The notes under the pieces: generated by a model
Database searches by the model: none
Told to the model about the DNA's origin: nothing
The model's input: the letters and a program-made list of their open reading frames with translations, nothing else
Assembly: GCF_900111745.1 (NCBI RefSeq)
Contig: NZ_FOIJ01000014.1
Location: 62,001-126,000 of the forward strand
Reading direction: 5' to 3'
DNA length: 64,000 nucleotides
From: Stigmatella erecta
Lineage (GTDB): Bacteria > Myxococcota > Myxococcia > Myxococcales > Myxococcaceae
Translations under genes and position numbers: made by a program
Shown: positions 39,943 through 47,779 of the stretch, in pieces
How positions within the stretch are numbered: the first letter of the stretch is position 1
Layout of the letters: the number at the start of each line of letters is the position of its first letter

Positions 39943-42900
39943 TTGCCCTGAGCCACCTTTTGAGCGAACAGCCGCTCGACTTCTTCTTCTGACATCTCGT
40001 CGATTTCACTGCCCGGCGCGACGCTCAGCGGTGCTGGCGCCGGCACTGCGGCGATCCGAAGCTCACTGCCCTTGTCCTCGAGGGGAAGCTCCATCTTCTC
40101 TGCCAGGTACGGCGTGAGCGCGGCAAGGGTTGGATAGGTCCAAACCACCGTCGCGCTGAGCTTCAGACCCAAGGCCGCCTCCAGGCGGTTGCGGATCTCC
40201 ATGCTCATCAGCGAGTCGAGACCGAGGCTCCCCAGTGGGACGCGGGGCTCGATACGCGCCGGATCCATCCTCAGCACCCCGCCGATCAGCTCGCGCAGGT
40301 GTTGATCGAACAGGGCGCGGCGCTCGGAGCCACGGGCCGCCTCGAGCTGCTCGCGGATCCGGCTCCGGCCTGGCGCCACGGAGGGCTTGCCTGCCTGCTC
40401 TTGAGCCAGACGCGTGAAGAAGGGCGATTGTGCCGCAGCCAGATAGAAACCCAGCCACTGCCTCGGCTCGAACGACATCACGCTCACCTGCGGCCGGCCC
40501 TGTCCCAGCAGCATGCCGAGCGCCATCAGGGCCTTGTCCGGTGCCATGCCACGCAGGCCGCGCGCCTCGAGGCGCTCGCCACGGTTGGCTTGCGCCGCCG
40601 CGAGGCCGACGCTCGTCCAGGTCCCCCAGTTGATGCTCAGCGCGGGCAGGCCCTCCGCCCGGCGCGCATGGGCCAGCGCATCCATGAACGCGTTGGCCGC
40701 GGAGTAGTTCGCCTGGCCCGGTGTGCCCAACGAAGCGGCCACACTGGAGAAGAGCACGAAGAGATCCAGCGGCAGATGGCGCGTCTGGGTGTGCAGGTTC
40801 CAGGTCCCCAAGACCTTGGGCGCCATCACCGAGGCAAAGCGCTCCTCCGTGAGGTTGAGCAACAAGCCGTCCTCGAGGAGACCCGCCGCGTGGACCACGC
40901 CGCGCAGCGGCGGCATGGACTCGCCCACCCGGGCCAGCGCTCGCGCCACATCGTCCGGGCTTGCGACATCGGCCTGGAAAGGCTCCACCTGGGCGCCCGC
41001 TTGACGCAGCTCCGAGAGCGTGTGCTCGGCCTCCGCGGAGGGGGGACGGCGCCCCAGCAGGAGCAGGTGGCGCGCCCCATGCGAAACAAGCCAGCGCGCG
41101 ACCTCGAGGCCCAAGCCACCGAGCCCACCCGTGATGAGGTAGGTGCCATCGGCGCGGAGGATCGCCGCCGGATCCCTGGCGGCCAGCATGTCCGCCGCCC
41201 GTGACAGCCGGGCCACATGCCGCTTGCCACCGCGCCAGGCGATCTGGTCTTCGAACGCCTTGGACGACAGTTCCTTCAACAGCGCTTCGGCGCAGGCCTC
41301 CGCACTTCCCTCGAGATCTACGCGGGTGCAGCTCAGCTCAGGCTGCTCCAGGGCCAGCACTTGCCCCAACCCCCAGAGCGGAGCCTGTGCCACGTTGACC
41401 CGCTCTGGCTCCTTGCCGACGGAGCGCGCTCCGCGCGTGGTCAGCCAGAGCCGGGGGGCATCTCTCCAGCCAGCCCGGGAGAGCGCCTGCACGAGGTGCA
41501 GCACGCTGGTGGAACCGAGACGCCGCGAGGCTTCCAGCGCCGGCGGCGTGAGCGCGTCATTCGAAGCGCAATCGAGGCTCCACAGGTGAACCACCCCGCG
41601 GCAGGGAGGTGCCCCTGTGCCCAGCGTGTCTCCCAACAACCGGCGCAGATGATCCGCGTTCCGAGGATCCACCTCCGCGCTCCCAGGACCCAAGAGCCGG
41701 TACTTCTCCGCCGGGGAAACGAGCACGCAGGTTTCGCCGCGGGCCCGCAGCAACGCGGAGAGCCGCTGCCCCACGCCACCGCTATCGCTGAAAATCAACC
41801 AGCTGCCCGGTGGGCGCGCTGGCCACGGCAGCTCCGCCGCCAGGGGCTGCGCCTCCCAGTCCACCTGGTAGATCCACTCACCGAGTTCCTTGCGCACCGC
41901 AGCGCCCGCCTCGAGCCTGTAGAGGCGCAGCTCCTCGAGCTCCATCAGCACGTGGCCCTGGTCATCCAGGAGCCGGACGTCGAAGGAGCGCTCCCGCTCA
42001 CTCGCGGCGCCTTCGCCGAGGGCCTTCACCCACACCCAGGCCGCACGCCCGGGCCGCTGGAAGAGCCGTATCCGGCCGAGCCCCACCGGCACATAGGTTG
42101 CCGCCTTTGCCGTCTTGCCACCCATCGGGGCGATCAGCTCCACCGCGACCTGAAGGCTCGCATCCAGCAGCGCGGGATGAAGCCGGTACTCCCCGCTCTC
42201 GGAAGACACCTCGGCGGAAAGCTCCAGACGCCCCAACCCCTCTCGCTCGCTCCGCCAAAGCTGCCGCAGTGCCTGGAACGCGGGGCCGTACATGAGGCCC
42301 TGCTCCTGCCTGCTCCGGTAGTGCGCCTCGGAGGAAATCTCCACGTCCAGGCGCTCCCGCAGCAACTCGGGCGGCTCCGCGGAGAGCTCCAGGTTCGCGC
42401 TCTCCTCCCGGCGCAGGGTCCCCGCCGCGTGCTTGCGCCAGGTGTTGTCTCCCTCGGCGCGGCTGGAGATCTGGAAGGAGGCACGGCCCGCCCCTTCCTC
42501 GCTCAGCACCATCTGCACGCGCCTCGCCGCTCCGGGCTTGAGTGCGAGCATCTCGCTGATCGAGACATTCTCGAGCACGAGCCCTGCCTCCCCCAGCACC
42601 TCCGCTCCGGCGCAGAGGGCCATCTCCACGTACCCCGCCCCTGGGAAGACGGCCTCACCCCACACACAGTGATCGGAGAGATACGGGAACGCCTCCGTGC
42701 TCACGGCCCGTTCCCAGAAATGCGTACCGGGCTGCAAGGACGAGGAGAGCGAACTCCCCAGGAAAGGATGTCCTGCCCTGCCCTCACGCGCGGCGCTCGC
42801 CTGCTGCGGATCCGCCTCCGCCTCATCCATGAGCCAGAACCGCTCCCGCTGCCACGGATACTTGGGCAGCGCGACCACACGCCCACCCGAGGGGTGCAGC

Positions 42901-45900
42901 GGCGTCCAGTCGACGGAGCAGCCCCACGCGTACAGCGCCGCGAGCGACTCCAACAGGCTCCGCCGCTCCTGCGCCTGACGCCGCAGCGACGCGAGCACCA
43001 GCCCGTCCCGCTTCGACTCGCGCAGCGTCTCCTCGATGGGGGCCAGCAGCACAGGATGCGGGCTCACCTCGAGGAGCACACTGTAGCCGTCCTCCAAGAG
43101 CCGCTCGACGGCACCATGGAACAGCACGGGCTCGCGCAGGTTGCTGACCCAGTAAGACGGATAGAAGTCGCCCCCGTCGCTCGTCTGCCCCGTGACCGTG
43201 GAGTAGATGGGAACTGCCGCGCTCACGGGGGAGATCCCCTCCAGCACGCGCAGGAGGTCATCCTTCAGCGGGTCCATCTGCGGACTGTGAGAGGCGACGT
43301 TCACCTTGACCCGGCGGCAGAACACTCCCTGCCCCTCGAGCCGCGCCAGCACTTCTTCCAAGGCGCCGGTGTCACCCGAAAGTACCGTCGAACGAGCGCT
43401 GTTGCTCACACCGATGGAGAGCCGCGTCTCGTAGCCAGCCAGCACTTCGCGGGCCTGCTCCAGACCCAGCTCCACCACGGCCATCGCCCCCTGTCCGCTC
43501 ATGCGGCGCAGGAGGAGACTGCGGAGGCAGATGATCCTGACCGCGTCCTCCAGGCTCAGTGCGCCCGCCACGTGCGCCGCGGCCACCTCGCCCATGCTGT
43601 GGCCCACCACCGCATCGGGCGCAATCCCCCACGAGCGCCACAGCGCCGCCAGCGCCACCTGCATCGCGAACAGCACCGGCTGCACGACGTCGATCTCTTG
43701 CAGGCGCGAGTGCTGCTCGTCCGCGCAGAGCTCCGCCGTGAGGGACCAGTCCACGTGGGCCCGCATCGCCTGCTCGCAGGCCTCGATCTTGGCCCGGAAT
43801 ACAGGCTCCTCGCTCAGGAGCTGGCGCCCCATGCCGAGCCACTGTGAACCCTGTCCTGGGAAGACGAAGGCCACCTTGGCCCGTCCCTCGAGGCTCACCC
43901 TGCCCTGGCTCACGCCGGGACGGACTTCTCCCCGCGCGAAGGCCTCCAGCGCCTCGGCGATCTCCCGCCGCGAGCTGCCCACCACCGACAGACGATGGGA
44001 GTGATGGCTCCGCCGCACTCCAGCCGTGTAGGTGATGTCCTCGAGTGCTGCTCCCTGGGCCGCCCCGTCATCCAGGAAGTCACGGCAAGCCTCAGCCAGT
44101 GACTTCAGCGCCTCGGGGCTGCGGGCCGACAGGGGCAGCAGCCGCACCGGCTCCTCACCCGAGGCAGGACGCGCGCCACCGCCCACGCCTCCCGTGGAAA
44201 TCGCCTCCCACTGGACCTGCTGGCCACGGACATACAGGGCCCCCAGGGTGTCGAGCATCGTGCCCCGCTCGTCCTCCTGCCGCCGCATCGAGGGGACAAT
44301 GAGCCCCTGCTGCCCCGTGTGCCGCAGGGTCGACTCCATGGAGTGTTTGAGAATCGCGTGCGGGCCGACCTCCAAGAAGACGCGATGTCCCTCGCCCAGG
44401 GTGTGGGAGAGCGCGCGCGTGAAGAGCGTGGGCATCGCGATGTTGTTCACCCAGTGGGAGGCATCGGCATTCCCACCCGCGAGCACCGAGGCGTTGACCG
44501 TGGAGATCATCGGAATGCGCGCCTGGCCGGGACGAATCTCCCGCAGAGCCTCGGAGAGCTCGTCCCGCAGCACATCGATCTGGGGGCTGTGCACCGCCAC
44601 GTCGATATCCACCCGGCGGCAGAACACACCGCGTGGCTGCAAGGTGGCGAACACCTCGTCGAGCGCGGCCGGCTCGCCGGACAACACCGTCGAACCCGCG
44701 CCCGCGTCGATGGCGCGGCACAGACGGCCCTCGTAGCCCGCCAGCAACTCGGCGGACTGTTCCCAGGAGATCCCGACGAGCCCCATCGCGCCCTGGCCCC
44801 TGAGCCGGGCCATCATCCGCGACTGCGTGCAGACAACGCGGAGGGTGTCCTCCAGGCCCAGGATGCCCGCGGCGTACGCCGCCGAGACCTCACCGATGCT
44901 GTGACCCACCACCGCAGCGGGCTCGATCCCCCAGGAGCGCCAGAGCTCCGTCAAGGCGATCTCCAGGGCCACGATCGCGGGCAGGGTGACGTCGATCCGG
45001 CCCAGCTGCGCTGCGGCGTCATCGGCGCCCAGCATGGCCAGCAGCGACCAGCCCACGTTCTCTTGAATGAGCCGATCGCACTGCGCCAACGAAGCCCGGA
45101 ATACCGGCTCGGTTCGCGCGAGGGCAAGCCCCATGCGGGGCCACTGTGAGCCATGTCCCGAGAAGACGAAGACCGGCTTCTGAGGGTGCCCGGACTCCAC
45201 CTTTCCCGTTGTCACCCCCGCCCTGGCCTCACCTGCCAGAAAGCTCTTGAGGCACTCCCGAAGCTCCTTCCGGGACCGAATGGTCATCGCCAGGCGATGG
45301 GCATGCCCACCGTCTTCAGCGGCGGCCTCGCGGAGAAGCTCCGCCAGGGGCACGTGTTCGACGGAATCCACGCGATCGAGCAACCGCTGTGCCGCCGCGC
45401 GAAGGGCCTCTGCATCCCCGCCCGACAAGTGCACGAGTTCCGCCCGGGGCGCGTTCGGCTCCTCGAGCACGACGTGGCAGTTCGTGCCACCGAATCCGAA
45501 GGAGCTGACGCCTCCGATGAGTTTCCGGTCTGGCTCGGGCCAGTCACTGAGGGTGCTCTGGACCTCCAGACGCAAGTCCCCAAAGGGGATGAGCGGATTG
45601 GGCGTCTCGAAGTGGAGGCTTGGCGGGAGTGCCCGATTCTTGATGGACAGCGCGACCTTGATCAGCCCCGTAATGCCCGCAGCGGCCTCCAGGTGCCCCA
45701 CGTTCGTCTTGCAGGAGCCGATGTACAGCGGCTTCTCGGCGGGCCGCCCTGCGCCGAGCACCTCACCTAAAGCCCGGGCCTCCAGGGGATCCCCCAGCTG
45801 AGTGCCAGTGCCGTGCGCCTCGACGTACTGCACGTCGGCCGGCTCGACACCAGCGCGCGCATAGGCCTGGCGAAGCACATCCGCCTGGGCCTGGGGGTTA

Positions 45901-47039
45901 GGCGCGGTAAGGCCGTTGCTTCCGCCGTTGTTGTTGATGGCGCTGCCACGGATGACGCAGTAGATGGGATCGCCATCCGAGATGGCCTGGGAGAGGGGCT
46001 TGAGCACCGCCACGCCTGCTCCCTCGCCACGCACGTACCCGTTGGCGCGTGCATCGAAGGTGTAGCAGCGCCCATCCGGCGAGAGGGCCCCCAGCTTGGA
46101 CAGTGACACCGTGCTGTCGGGCGCGATGTTCAGGTTCACGCCCCCCACGATGGCGAGCGTCGACTCGCCCCGGCGCAGGCTCTCGCAGGCCAGATGCACT
46201 GCCGAGAGCGAGGAGGAGCAGGCCGTGTCGATGGCCATGCTGGGCCCCCGGAGCCCCAGTACGTAGGAGACGCGGTTGGCAACGATGCTGTGGTGAAACC
46301 CCGACGCCGTGTGCGGAGAGATGCGCCGCAAGCCGAGCCGCTGCAACAGGGTCTCGTAATCCGTCCAGATCACCCCGAAGCAGACCGCCGTGGGCGAGCC
46401 CTGCAGGCGATCCGCGGCGATCCCCGCATCCTCCAACGCCTCCCAGGTCAGCTCCAACATGAGCCGCTGTTGCGGATCCATGTGGAGCGCCTCCTTGGGC
46501 GAGATACCAAAGAAGAGCGGATCGAACCCATCCACCCGGTCCAGGTATCCCCCCCAGCGGGAGGTCACCTTGCCGGCCGCGGTGGCATCGCGATCGTAAA
46601 GACGGTTGACATCCCAGCGATCGGCGGGGACCTCTGTGATGGCATCGGTCCCTCCCGCGAGCAGGCGCCAGAAGGCCTCGGGATCCGGTGCCTGGGGAAA
46701 GCGGCACGACAGGCCGACAATCGCGATGGGCTCATCTTGCCGGGCCACACGGGTCACGGGCTGCAAGGAGGGCCCTTCTTGCTCTCCGGCGAGGTGCCGC
46801 GCCAGGGAATCAGGGGTCGGGTACTCCCAAGTGAGCGTGGGTGACAACGAACGCCCGAGCATCGCTCCGAGTTCGGCGATGAAGCCCGTGGCCTTCAGTG
46901 AGTCAAGCCCATACCGGCTGAAGCGCTCGCGCACATCGATCTTGCGTGCATCGAGCCCCAACCGTTGCGCGAGAACCCCCACCAGACGCGCCTGTACCTC
47001 AACCAGAGCATCCTTCTGCACTTTGTCTTTCGCCGACAC
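39939..47039 (-). CDS. mxaF: Loading module plus extension module 1 PKS (MxaF): ACP-KS-AT-AT-DH-KR-ACP
   Basis: Starts the polyketide. The 2366 residues read: N-terminal ACP (GLDSL, Ser47), KS (about 103-528; Cys274), first AT (about 620-920; GHSIG Ser714, VAVH 814-817), second AT (about 1055-1355; GHSMG Ser1148, VASH to His1251), DH (His1457, Asp1626), KR (about 1960-2160, LED so B-type, Tyr near 2110) and ACP (Ser near 2276). Only the first AT lacks the Arg that grips the extender carboxylate (Gln739), so it should load a branched monocarboxylic starter on the N-terminal ACP. The second, methylmalonyl-type AT serves module 1. This interleaved order is known from myxobacterial loading modules (myxothiazol, stigmatellin, myxalamid). 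Predicted output: branched starter, C14 methyl, C14=C15 alkene. The GTG start is fixed by an in-frame TAG 12 bp upstream. Confidence 0.9.
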   Translation of the reverse strand: MSAKDKVQKDALVEVQARLVGVLAQRLGLDARKIDVRERFSRYGLDSLKATGFIAELGAMLGRSLSPTLTWEYPTPDSLARHLAGEQEGPSLQPVTRVARQDEPIAIVGLSCRFPQAPDPEAFWRLLAGGTDAITEVPADRWDVNRLYDRDATAAGKVTSRWGGYLDRVDGFDPLFFGISPKEALHMDPQQRLMLELTWEALEDAGIAADRLQGSPTAVCFGVIWTDYETLLQRLGLRRISPHTASGFHHSIVANRVSYVLGLRGPSMAIDTACSSSLSAVHLACESLRRGESTLAIVGGVNLNIAPDSTVSLSKLGALSPDGRCYTFDARANGYVRGEGAGVAVLKPLSQAISDGDPIYCVIRGSAINNNGGSNGLTAPNPQAQADVLRQAYARAGVEPADVQYVEAHGTGTQLGDPLEARALGEVLGAGRPAEKPLYIGSCKTNVGHLEAAAGITGLIKVALSIKNRALPPSLHFETPNPLIPFGDLRLEVQSTLSDWPEPDRKLIGGVSSFGFGGTNCHVVLEEPNAPRAELVHLSGGDAEALRAAAQRLLDRVDSVEHVPLAELLREAAAEDGGHAHRLAMTIRSRKELRECLKSFLAGEARAGVTTGKVESGHPQKPVFVFSGHGSQWPRMGLALARTEPVFRASLAQCDRLIQENVGWSLLAMLGADDAAAQLGRIDVTLPAIVALEIALTELWRSWGIEPAAVVGHSIGEVSAAYAAGILGLEDTLRVVCTQSRMMARLRGQGAMGLVGISWEQSAELLAGYEGRLCRAIDAGAGSTVLSGEPAALDEVFATLQPRGVFCRRVDIDVAVHSPQIDVLRDELSEALREIRPGQARIPMISTVNASVLAGGNADASHWVNNIAMPTLFTRALSHTLGEGHRVFLEVGPHAILKHSMESTLRHTGQQGLIVPSMRRQEDERGTMLDTLGALYVRGQQVQWEAISTGGVGGGARPASGEEPVRLLPLSARSPEALKSLAEACRDFLDDGAAQGAALEDITYTAGVRRSHHSHRLSVVGSSRREIAEALEAFARGEVRPGVSQGRVSLEGRAKVAFVFPGQGSQWLGMGRQLLSEEPVFRAKIEACEQAMRAHVDWSLTAELCADEQHSRLQEIDVVQPVLFAMQVALAALWRSWGIAPDAVVGHSMGEVAAAHVAGALSLEDAVRIICLRSLLLRRMSGQGAMAVVELGLEQAREVLAGYETRLSIGVSNSARSTVLSGDTGALEEVLARLEGQGVFCRRVKVNVASHSPQMDPLKDDLLRVLEGISPVSAAVPIYSTVTGQTSDGGDFYPSYWVSNLREPVLFHGAVERLLEDGYSVLLEVSPHPVLLAPIEETLRESKRDGLVLASLRRQAQERRSLLESLAALYAWGCSVDWTPLHPSGGRVVALPKYPWQRERFWLMDEAEADPQQASAAREGRAGHPFLGSSLSSSLQPGTHFWERAVSTEAFPYLSDHCVWGEAVFPGAGYVEMALCAGAEVLGEAGLVLENVSISEMLALKPGAARRVQMVLSEEGAGRASFQISSRAEGDNTWRKHAAGTLRREESANLELSAEPPELLRERLDVEISSEAHYRSRQEQGLMYGPAFQALRQLWRSEREGLGRLELSAEVSSESGEYRLHPALLDASLQVAVELIAPMGGKTAKAATYVPVGLGRIRLFQRPGRAAWVWVKALGEGAASERERSFDVRLLDDQGHVLMELEELRLYRLEAGAAVRKELGEWIYQVDWEAQPLAAELPWPARPPGSWLIFSDSGGVGQRLSALLRARGETCVLVSPAEKYRLLGPGSAEVDPRNADHLRRLLGDTLGTGAPPCRGVVHLWSLDCASNDALTPPALEASRRLGSTSVLHLVQALSRAGWRDAPRLWLTTRGARSVGKEPERVNVAQAPLWGLGQVLALEQPELSCTRVDLEGSAEACAEALLKELSSKAFEDQIAWRGGKRHVARLSRAADMLAARDPAAILRADGTYLITGGLGGLGLEVARWLVSHGARHLLLLGRRPPSAEAEHTLSELRQAGAQVEPFQADVASPDDVARALARVGESMPPLRGVVHAAGLLEDGLLLNLTEERFASVMAPKVLGTWNLHTQTRHLPLDLFVLFSSVAASLGTPGQANYSAANAFMDALAHARRAEGLPALSINWGTWTSVGLAAAQANRGERLEARGLRGMAPDKALMALGMLLGQGRPQVSVMSFEPRQWLGFYLAAAQSPFFTRLAQEQAGKPSVAPGRSRIREQLEAARGSERRALFDQHLRELIGGVLRMDPARIEPRVPLGSLGLDSLMSMEIRNRLEAALGLKLSATVVWTYPTLAALTPYLAEKMELPLEDKGSELRIAAVPAPAPLSVAPGSEIDEMSEEEVERLFAQKVAQGK
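44280..45182 (-). other. Loading acyltransferase with Arg-to-Gln change (first AT of MxaF)
   Basis: In the seven extender ATs of this cluster the conserved Arg that pairs with the free carboxylate of malonyl-type substrates is present (CLRS, CERS, HRS, ERA, RRS at that site). In this AT the position reads CTQS (Gln739). The active-site Ser and the GxGSQW motif are intact. The change fits selection of monocarboxylic acyl-CoA such as isobutyryl- or 2-methylbutyryl-CoA, the starters that distinguish the natural myxalamid congeners. Confidence 0.75.
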
Positions 47040-47044
47040 CTGGA

Positions 47045-47049
47045 CCTCT
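47045..47049 (-). promoter_or_regulatory. Ribosome binding site deciding the GTG start of mxaF
   Basis: On the minus strand AGAGG lies 5 nt before GTG at 47039. An in-frame TAG at 47054-47052 excludes any earlier start, and no ATG or GTG lies between the stop and this GTG. The start is therefore well fixed despite being a non-ATG codon. Confidence 0.65.
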
Positions 47050-47123
47050 GCCTAGCAAGTGAAGAAGCCGATGACCCCACCCCGGCCGATCACCGCAATA
47101 ACGTGCTAAACCCGTTTTCCCAT

Positions 47124-47151
47124 AAAATACCACCAACGACGAAAATGTCGA
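47124..47151 (-). promoter_or_regulatory. Candidate sigma-70-type promoter of the mxa operon
   Basis: In the AT-richer gap before mxaF the minus strand reads TCGACA (47151-47146), 16 nt, TATTTT (47129-47124). Against TTGACA and TATAAT these match 5/6 and 4/6. Transcription would begin near 47116, leaving a leader of about 75 nt. This gap is the only non-coding space upstream of the six mxa genes, so a promoter is expected here; the exact boxes are an inference. Confidence 0.45.
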
Positions 47152-47186
47152 CCACATTACAAATCCGGCCCGCCGTTGCAAGTCAC

Positions 47187-47205
47187 AAAACGCGGCACCG
47201 CGTTT
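47187..47205 (-). terminator. Hairpin with short T-run, probable end of the NRPS/DUF2269 transcript
   Basis: On the minus strand AAACGCG-GTGC-CGCGTTTT forms a perfect 7-bp stem with a 4-nt loop, and the T-run extends one base beyond the stem. It lies about 100 bp after the DUF2269 gene and about 35 bp before the proposed mxa promoter. That position would insulate the two assembly lines. The T-run is short, so an operator or RNA-processing site is the alternative. Confidence 0.45.
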
Positions 47206-47305
47206 CGCTGACTGCATTGATTTTGGTGTCAGGCGTGCGATCCGGGGAGCCAGAGACGTGCCCATGAGGGGCTGACGCCGCACATCGCGGGCACGGCTAC
47301 GCTTC

Positions 47306-47779
47306 CTATGCGGATCTAGCAAGAACCATCAGGACCATGGATCCGAAGGCGCACACCATCGTCAAGATGCCCCAGCGGAGCCACCTCTTCGTGAGCAGCA
47401 GGTATTCATCGAAGCGCTCACCCGAGGCTCCAAGGGACTCGGCGATGGCCAACTGTTTACCTTGAATGGGGCGAAGCACCAGGTTCCAGAGCACGCCGGA
47501 CAGCATGAAAAGAATCTGCGCCACGGCATAAGCGGGAATTGACCAGATCGGAATCTCGCGAAGGTGGGCGATCAGAAGCCCGGTGACGACGAGCACCAGG
47601 GAGCTCGGCATCAGCAGATACTTGTCGGTGAGCAGCACCAAGCGCAGGGCATAGACAATCACCCGTGGCTCCCGGGTCCGGTCCGCCAGCAATCTCCAGA
47701 TGGCTGTCACTGCAATGTCGCCCAGGAATGCCACAACGGCGAAGAGGTGCAGGAGTCTGAGCAGGACCTGGAAGCTCAT
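47306..47779 (-). CDS. DUF2269-type small integral membrane protein
   Basis: A 157-residue protein with four predicted membrane helices: about 5-25 (LLRLLHLFAVVAFLGDIAV), 55-75, 80-102 and 135-155. Charged or polar loops such as RPIQGKQLAIAESLGASG separate them. The LLHLFAVVAFLG start is typical of the DUF2269 family, whose function is unknown. Its ATG overlaps the stop of the large NRPS gene by 4 bp, so it is co-translated with it. A role in producer resistance or in handling the peptide is possible, but nothing in the sequence proves it. Confidence 0.75.
   Translation of the reverse strand: MSFQVLLRLLHLFAVVAFLGDIAVTAIWRLLADRTREPRVIVYALRLVLLTDKYLLMPSSLVLVVTGLLIAHLREIPIWSIPAYAVAQILFMLSGVLWNLVLRPIQGKQLAIAESLGASGERFDEYLLLTKRWLRWGILTMVCAFGSMVLMVLARSA

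Noticed and set aside
7000-46000. Repeated near-identical DNA tracts at KS active sites, AT GHSMGE sites and KR motifs across modules
   Set aside because: These are the homologous conserved domains of a modular PKS, not separate repeat elements. No CRISPR array or insertion sequence was seen.
47257-47295. Inverted repeat CGTGCCC/GGGCACG just after the DUF2269 gene
   Set aside because: A 7-bp stem with a 25-nt loop and no T-run is too weak; the hairpin at 47187-47205 is a better terminator candidate.
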